DNA from: Lethocerus indicus
Taxonomy: Eukaryota > Arthropoda > Insecta > Hemiptera > Belostomatidae
Length of the DNA: 64,000 nucleotides
Direction of reading: 5' to 3'
Assembly (NCBI GenBank): GCA_019843655.1
Contig: JACDQD010000003.1
Coordinates: forward strand, 33,654,224 to 33,718,223
The notes under the pieces were generated by a model. That model was not told the origin of the DNA. It did no database searches and saw only the letters and a list, made by a program, of their open reading frames with translations. This document shows positions 57,950-64,000 of this stretch, piece after piece. How positions within the stretch are numbered: position 1 is the stretch's first letter; every line of letters begins with the position of its first letter. The position numbers were made by a program, and so were the translations under genes.

Positions 57950-58400
57950 GTGTGTTCCAAAATTCACGCAAAATTTGAATTTGCCACAATTCCTGCAGTA
58001 AAGTCGGCAACCGTATTAAAAAAAAACCATTTCAAAGCTGATAGTTTAGGGTCAGTACAAATGGAGTCATCAAGGTGAAAATGTGCTTCATTGCTAAAAA
58101 GGATTTCGTTCGAAAAGTCACTTCACTGATGTTCAGAAACACTCTCAGGCTTCGATATCGACATTTGAAATGGCTTGTTTTCGGATTTTTCAATTACTCC
58201 CTTCACAGTTGACGAAGTTAAATCGCTATTATCCGATTGTGGCCGCTAAACTTTCATTATTTTTGAAATATTGTTCAACAACGCTCCATTTCTACTGACC
58301 CTTGACCGGCTGTCAAAAGGGTTTTTTTTTAATAGGGTTCCCAACTCTACTGCAAGAATGGTGGCAAATTCAATTCTTGCGTTAATTTTAGGACACCGTT
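57950..58400 (-). pseudogene. Tc1-like element with duplicated 5' end and catalytic-region scrap
   Basis: Ends GTGTTCCAAAATTCACGCAA and TTGCGTTAATTTTAGGACACC. The minus strand keeps VEQYFKNNESLAATIG just inside the right end. Internally it has LFSNEAHFHL, the segment around the first catalytic Asp (family FSDEAHFxL), with Asn in place of Asp. The left ~130 bp repeat the 5' leader in inverse orientation, including CAGTACAAATGG. The second and third catalytic acids are gone. Confidence 0.75.
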
Positions 58401-59120
58401 TATATATATGTGTGTGTGTCCAGATAGAGCACAGGATATGTACGCTGAATCGACTTTTTCTGTCATTATCGGCTTTGAATTGTTCAATCCCAATTTTTTT
58501 TTTGCATAATTTAATTCTTTACAGAATGTACTTTCTTTTACAAAATTTAAAACTTCTTACAGAAAGATGGGGGGTCGACTTCCCCATCTATATATTATTA
58601 TTTACTTTCAATTTTTTTTACTCGACTATTAGGTCTTGTTGAAATGTACCTCCTATATTTTTTCGCCATTGACGTTTTCTACCCTACTTTAGCGCCATCC
58701 TACTGTCATATAGGGGTCGGATAGTGTCGTTCCACCACTTGGAAAGTGTTGTTACGAAGACGCCGTCATACCGGGACGAAGAATAACTAATTGCCTGTCC
58801 TTTCTGTTATATTTTTGCCTACTCCTATCGTCCTGTGTGGGCGATAGCGGCTGCCGGCGGGACAGGTGGTGCTGAAGAAGATAGCGTTTAATTTGCGCCC
58901 CAGAGCATGACACGGGGTGAGGGGGGGGCGGGGGCTTCCTCCTCCTCCACCACCACCCCCATGACCCCCATCAACGCCGTTATGCGTCATCGCAGCTCCG
59001 CTGTGTACTCGATACGGCCTAACCGGCATTGCGTATACCTTTGGCCCAGTCACTCGTTCGGATCGAGCGGAAACTACAACAGCTAGAAAAATATTACGGG
59101 GCACATAAACAGTATCACTA
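58400..59120. other. No recognisable gene
   Basis: Unique DNA with homopolymer runs and a GGGGGGGCGGGGGC patch near 58,922 that drives a Gly-rich frame on the minus strand. Confidence 0.45.
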
Positions 59121-59190
59121 ACTTCCGGCCAGATCGCGTAATACCGCCGGAAGAACTTCGATCAACAGGGGTTGACACCCCTTGATTTTC
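59105..59190 (+). repeat. tRNA/SINE-like dispersed motif, copy 4
   Basis: TATCACTAACTTCCGGCCAGATCGCGTAATACC, GAAGAACTTCGATCAACAGGGGTTGACACCCC. Aligns best with copy 1 over the whole length. Confidence 0.45.
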
Positions 59191-59199
59191 TGTAAATAC

Positions 59200-60245
59200 A
59201 CATTGTAGATCGAAAACTGATGCACTAGATGATGATTCGGGGGCCTTTCTATGTACTTTTATGTACTTGATTATTAGAGAATTTTTCCCGGGTGTTGTCC
59301 GCTTGAATGGTCGCTGAAACCTTTCTCTTATCACTATTATCGATGAACTTATTTGATAGGGCCCTCCCCCCCACGTCTAAGGCACACTAGGTGTTCTAGT
59401 TAGTTAAATTGACTTTCAAACGATTTAATTTTCTTTACTTGTACAGCGCAATACGGCTTCACGCTTTTACAATGTACAGTGGACAAATTTTAGAGACGGA
59501 AAATTTAAATAAATATTTTTCGGTAGAGCGACAGTAGATGCAGTCGATGGGCCGTTTTTTTGAATATTTTCATTCTGACGACAGAATGATTTTCAATTTC
59601 TTCATTCGTTCGTTTCTTTGATAGTTTAATGTGGCGCCATGTATCCTGGCACGTTATCTGTGGGTCGTCTAAGTCTTTTACGAGGAGACAAATTCTACTC
59701 AGCCGATGACCGAGTGTCCCTGGCAGTCTGGATGGTGGTGGTGGTTGGGGGGGGGGAGCTTATACCCTCCAGTGTTTTATATCCCGGTAGGTGTTTAAGC
59801 CCGTTAGGCACAGAAAGTGACGCCACCTCAGCCGGGCACGTTGTTCTTCCGGCCGTGACCCAATATGGCGCAATAAAGTGGATATATACCTTTAGGTAGA
59901 AAGGACACGGCCCCGTCGAAAGGTGCTATTCGTATTGTTTCCAATTCATAAAGTAGTATTTCGTGTCGCGTCCACTATTTGGACCGATGAAATACAGGTC
60001 AATTTATTATGGGCCCTTTCAATTCAATTTATAGGGCCTCAATATGGACAGAATATGGACGTGAATATGGCCTTTTTTGGATGGCTGGACAATTTAAAAC
60101 TGGGCGAAAACGGTAAATTATTGCCATTCAACACTTGTATTTAAATATCTTGACTAGACGACATGGAACTATTATAGAAACCAGCTGATCGCACGATCCG
60201 TTCCGATTTGAATGTTCCGTTCGTTCACGAACTAACGGTTCACAT
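59200..60245. other. No recognisable feature
   Basis: Unique DNA; two short plus-strand frames (59,639-59,899 and 59,923-60,144) have no recognised domain. Confidence 0.4.
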
Positions 60246-60250
60246 CACGT

Positions 60251-60771
60251 TCATTAAGTTTTTTCTGAAAATTTTGTATAAAATTTACTTATTATGATGC
60301 ATTATTATCAAATAGTACCTCCAAATATGTTTTTAAAAACCGGTTTCTCGTATGTTTTGTTTTTTAAATCAAGTCCCATTTGGGGATTAGGGCACTACTA
60401 CAGAGTTGATCACCATAAAAACACCAAAAACTGCACCACAAAATAAAGATTTCTTTTAACAGATAGACACAGTCAAATATGTAACAAAACAAGATGTAGA
60501 GAGCAAATTCACTGTAACATCCACTGTGCAGGTATACACAGAACTGAAAATGGAGATGAACTACCTTATCTTCTGAGACTTTTTGAAACTCACGCCTCAA
60601 TATCTCCTTATCTAACGCTAGGAGTTGAATGATAAAACAATGGGACAATGCAGTGTCATACTTACTAGTAGATAAGAACAAAACTTCCTGTAAACACATG
60701 TCGTATCAGAAAAAATTTAAAAAAAATTAACCGATCCCCATTTGTGGGTCTACGGTACTTCTTAATGGGTT
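60251..60771 (-). mobile_element. piggyBac-like non-autonomous element, longer copy (tentative)
   Basis: Inverted relative to the 46.84-kb copy: CATTAAGTTTTTTC at the left, GGTACTTCTTAATGGGTTGA at the right. It carries an extra ~190 bp (about 60,420-60,620) inside a 111-codon minus-strand frame (YDTALSHCFIIQLLALDKE). This could be a transposase scrap, but I cannot place it in a family. Confidence 0.5.
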
Positions 60772-61926
60772 GACAGGAAACCTATCTTCACTAACCAGTA
60801 AGGGTTGGAATATGAGTACCATCAATTGGTGGATTACCAGTCAAAAGTATCAAATTGCGTCGTTAAATATAATTTTAAAAAATCGTAGTCGTGACTTAGA
60901 AAAAAATGAAACTGTATACACTGAAATAAATTAATTTTCCGAGGGAATAATACTTGCGATCGTCTGTCCGATAAACAGGTTGCTGAGGACCGACGGCCAA
61001 TTTCTGAAGATGGAGTCCTGAGACTGCCCCCCTGAAGAAGATTGGACAATTTTCGAGAGCCCGCTTCAGCCCGATTCTTCAGAAAACCAACGGAGAATAT
61101 CTGTAAATCGGCCATGTTTCACAGCCCCAACAGTATGGCATCCACAAGCAGCTATATGGACGCCTCAAATACAAGTGAGCCATTCAATACGATTTTCCTC
61201 TCGATCTATCCAAGTACAACAATCGCGATAAGGTGTTGCCAATGGAATAATAACAATAACGGATCCACTGAAAGTTAATTGAATAACTGTCCGGCCCCAT
61301 TGTGAAGTATGTTGGGGATCGAACCGAGTTTAAGTTGAACGGGGGACAAATCGAACACAGGTTCAAGGCTCGTCCTCGCCGAGGTTATTCAACTCGATGT
61401 TACCACCAACTTTATCTCAACTAAGTCCAGATTTGTTCATTTACGGTTATTTCTTTCTGAATTCTTTCTGAAAGTTATTCATTTCGTATCCTCTTGCCCA
61501 GAGTATTTACAATTTTTCAAAGGAAAAAAACTGTACGAAATCCTTGCGTGTCAATGCTACGATTGCATAAATGATAATAATTATTTCTAGTAGTTATTGA
61601 CACAATTTCGAGATATAGTAGGGTTTGGAGAATAGGATTTACTGAACATATTATTAAAAAAATCCGGACGTTGATTTAAATTAAAACTGGTACAAAAATT
61701 AAAATAAATTATTGAAATAAACTCGAAATTGCAATTGGCATTTAAACCAGGATCAGAACATTAGTGCTCCCAATATGTCCTGTATTTGGAACCAGACCAA
61801 TATCGCAGAGTCCTCATGTATATCTAATTTAACAAATAACTTTCATTTAAATTTAAAACGTAATTCGAAATAATTAAACTGGTCACGATCCGACATTGTA
61901 TTACCTCGAAATTATATTACAGGCAC

Positions 61927-61989
61927 GAGCCGAAACCGGTCTAGCAAAAGACCAAACCGGCGATAGGAGACAGAAACACACGAAATCTA
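61927..61989. mobile_element. FB right-arm fragment
   Basis: CGAGCCGAAACCGGTCTAGC through CGGCGATAGGAGACAGAAACACACGAAATCT. It leads straight into the inner inverted repeat. Confidence 0.7.
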
Positions 61990-62855
61990 AAATAATCAGA
62001 GATAAATATTTCACAATTTCGAAAAAACTTCTGGAAATATGTTCTCAAACATCTATTACAATAAGATTTTATTTTATTAAGTTAGACTGGTTTTCAGAAA
62101 CCGAAATTGGTCTATAACGCACGGAATATTATCGGAAGCGTTCGAAACATTAAAATTGCGTTTTCCACTATTCTTGAATGGAAATCCTTTGAAATTGTGG
62201 TTCCAAGAATGACAGAACTTTAGGGCTTTCACGGAAAAAAATTTCCCTGTACGTCTTTGAGTTAATTTCGGGTACATTTCTCAAAGTCTACCGGTTGTGG
62301 TTGAACCCGGTAGGCGATAGGAGAATGACCGTGGGAGCTAGAAGTAGAGTGAGAGCTCTAGATGCGGTGGAAAGCCGGCCTAGATAAAATGTCCCGACCC
62401 CTTTTAACCCTAAAATCTAGTTCCCTCTCACGGCTCTAGTCCCTAGTCCTAGCACAACTCTAAAAACTGGTGCATCAAAGTGGGCCACAATTACCTCGGA
62501 CAGCTATTTTTATTCCTCACAAGAAAAAAACCAAAATAAGAATAGTTCAAAAAGTTCCTCAGAACACGCCTGAAAAGCCTCGTCGAAGGACAAAAACCAG
62601 TCTGTTTTTCTTGCGTCACATGTCTACTCGTTAATAGTGCTATTCGAACATCATTTTCGTAGGATTTCCATTCAACAATACTGGAAAACGCTATTTAAAC
62701 TCTTCCGATAATATTCCGCGCGTTATAGACCGGTTTCGGTTTCTGACAACCGGTCTAAATTAATAAAATAAAATTTTATTCGATTAGATATCTGAGAACA
62801 TGTTTCCGGAAGTCGTTTCGACAATATGAAATATTTATCCCCGATTATTTCCGTA
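61990..62855. repeat. Inner inverted repeat: arms 61990-62190 and 62650-62855
   Basis: Left: AATCAGAGATAAATATTTCA, AAGATTTTATTTTATTAAG, TTTTCAGAAACCGAAATTGG, GCACGGAATATTATCGGAAG, GAATGGAAATCCT. The right arm carries each of these inverted in the same order, at roughly 80-85% by eye. The spacer (62,191-62,649) has no recognised content. A core GACCGGTTTCGG-type word lies in the right arm, giving it slight FB resemblance. Confidence 0.8.
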
Positions 62856-62884
62856 CAACTGTTACTTTGTATGAGGTAACAGCA

Positions 62885-63050
62885 CGAAGAAGACGAACGA
62901 CAAAACACAATAACAAGACACGACAAACAGACAAGTGGCAATAAACACGGTGCAGTGAGGATGCCCGAAAAAGAGATACAAAGTGCCAAAAGTGACTGAC
63001 ACCGCTACTGAAGATGGCGAGCGGCCGAAACCGGTCTAGCAAACGAAATC
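62885..63050. mobile_element. FB internal segment and right arm
   Basis: GACGAACGACAAAACACAATAAC (inverse of the 48.4-kb internal segment), GTGCAGTGAGGATGCCCG, ACCGCTACTGAAGATGGCGAGC, CGAAACCGGTCTAGCAAACGAAATC. A deletion removes the AAGACCAAACCGG...ACAGAAACACA section. Confidence 0.7.
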
Positions 63051-63059
63051 TTTGTAAAT

Positions 63060-63700
63060 ACATGTTACACCTAACATTAGACGTAATGGGCGTAATAATA
63101 GCAGTAACACTTCCCGCTGTATCTATGCATGCGAGTGAATTTTTCCAGGAGGTATTATTTAGAATTTAAAAATGCGCGCCTTTTCCACGCGCACTCCCCA
63201 AATACGGCACTTGATATTCCTCAAAAAATTGGGCTGTTCTCGTCGTAAAATCGTAAAATTATGGGCCGACAATTTTTGAAAAATTGAATCGGCCAAGAGC
63301 GGACGTCAACTCTCAATTAAACCCCGAAGGAAAACTCATCCGGCCGGGAAAAAGGAAAATGGTGGGCGGAAATGTGTGCGTGTAAAAACAAGTAGCCGCT
63401 TTAGTCGTTTTTCCGATTTGGGCCCCCCTTGTTATTATCTACTGAAAAGGAGTCGGCGTAAAAACTCGCGTAGGCAGTTTATTAAACGACCGGCCTACTA
63501 AATTACAACCTGAACCTGATTCTTTTCACCCTTTTTCCGTTTAAGTTTTTCCTTTTTTCCGCCCAGAGATCATCACACCGTCCGCGCTAATTGAACCCGG
63601 TTTATCGTGAAAACGGCTAGATCGGTGTATATAATCGGCCGGGAACGGGCTAAATTAAATCGATAGCTTCAATTATCGATATTGTGAGAATACATACATG
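63060..63700. other. Unique DNA, partly GC-rich
   Basis: No coding pattern. 63,300-63,680 mixes CGGCCGGG words with TTAATTGAACC/TAAATTAAATCGAT words, comparable to the 42.6 and 57.4 kb blocks. Confidence 0.3.
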
Positions 63701-63702
63701 TT

Positions 63703-63766
63703 GCTACTGAAGACGGCGAGCGGCCGAAACCGGACTAGCAAAAGACCAAACAAGCGAGACAGAAAT
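63703..63766. mobile_element. FB right-arm fragment
   Basis: GCTACTGAAGACGGCGAGCGGCCGAAACCGGACTAGC through AAGCGAGACAGAAATTGG. Confidence 0.65.
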
Positions 63767-64000
63767 TGGATTCTTGAAAATTGCTCACTGTGGTCAAATC
63801 ATATAGTTTTTTTAACTGATAGCAAATATAACAAATGTTTTTTCTTAATTTGTGATGAGTTTAATTACTTCGAATTATGTTTTAAATTGAAATTAATGTC
63901 ATTTGTTGAATTAGATATACATGAGGACTCTGTGATATTGATCAGGTTCCAAATACACAACATATTGGAGCACTAATGTTCTAATCCTGGTTCAAATGCC

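Larger units (their letters stand above)
61737..64000. repeat. Outer inverted repeat: arms 61737-61885 and 63862-64000
   Basis: GGCATTTAAACCAGGATCAG, AACATTAGTGCTCCCAATATG, CAGAGTCCTCATGTATATCT and TTCGAAATAATTAAACT on the left are matched, inverted, by the last 139 bases of the window, at roughly 85-90% by eye. The right arm is still matching at base 64,000, so the repeat continues beyond the window, while the left arm's continuation is at 61,736 and lower. Confidence 0.85.

Noticed and set aside
59639..59899. 86-codon plus-strand frame
   Set aside because: Contains a G-run Gly/Val stretch; no motif and no neighbouring exon.

Overview
This window reads as arthropod, probably insect, nuclear DNA from a gene-poor region. 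The evidence is the transposon mix. It holds several mariner-type families, a Tc1-like family with insect-style transposase motifs, and 3' fragments of a jockey-like LINE. The DNA is AT-rich and strewn with CpG-containing words such as TCGA, TTCGAA and CGGCCG, with GC-rich islands and many microsatellites. The longest open frame is 182 codons and lies over low-complexity DNA. I recognise no intact host gene, rRNA or functional tRNA, and I cannot name the species. The window could be a long intron or an intergenic desert.

Layout. 0-10 kb: a reverse-transcriptase scrap, jockey-like 3' fragments, copies of a TTAA-ended foldback element (called FB here) and an inverted repeat at 5.4-6.2 kb. 10-17 kb: a GC-box/CCAAT-rich island, two mariner derivatives, TA microsatellites, an 11-copy 15-bp minisatellite and a 55-codon frame starting at 17,066. 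17-31 kb: mostly unique AT-rich DNA with short mariner relics (here MAR-S, about 200 bp), FB copies and a Tc1-like miniature element. 31-39 kb: an AT-rich block, a GC-rich block with alternating purine-pyrimidine runs, and G, GT and CT microsatellites. 39-45 kb: the densest part, with four FB copies, a decayed Tc1-like transposase, a mariner element, and a nearly 1-kb palindrome at 43.3-44.3 kb. 45-58 kb: LINE, MAR-S and FB copies, a piggyBac-like relic and a 232-bp TC run. 58-64 kb: a rearranged Tc1-like element, a second piggyBac-like relic, and nested inverted repeats that run off the right edge.

The theme most worth following is the FB family. More than 20 pieces are present. At three places FB arms sit inside much larger inverted repeats whose arms include non-FB sequence (5.4-6.2, 43.3-44.3 and 61.7-64.0 kb). 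If transcribed, these would fold into long double-stranded hairpins, so they are candidate small-RNA (endo-siRNA or hpRNA) loci. All family assignments come from reading motifs by eye; no database search was run.
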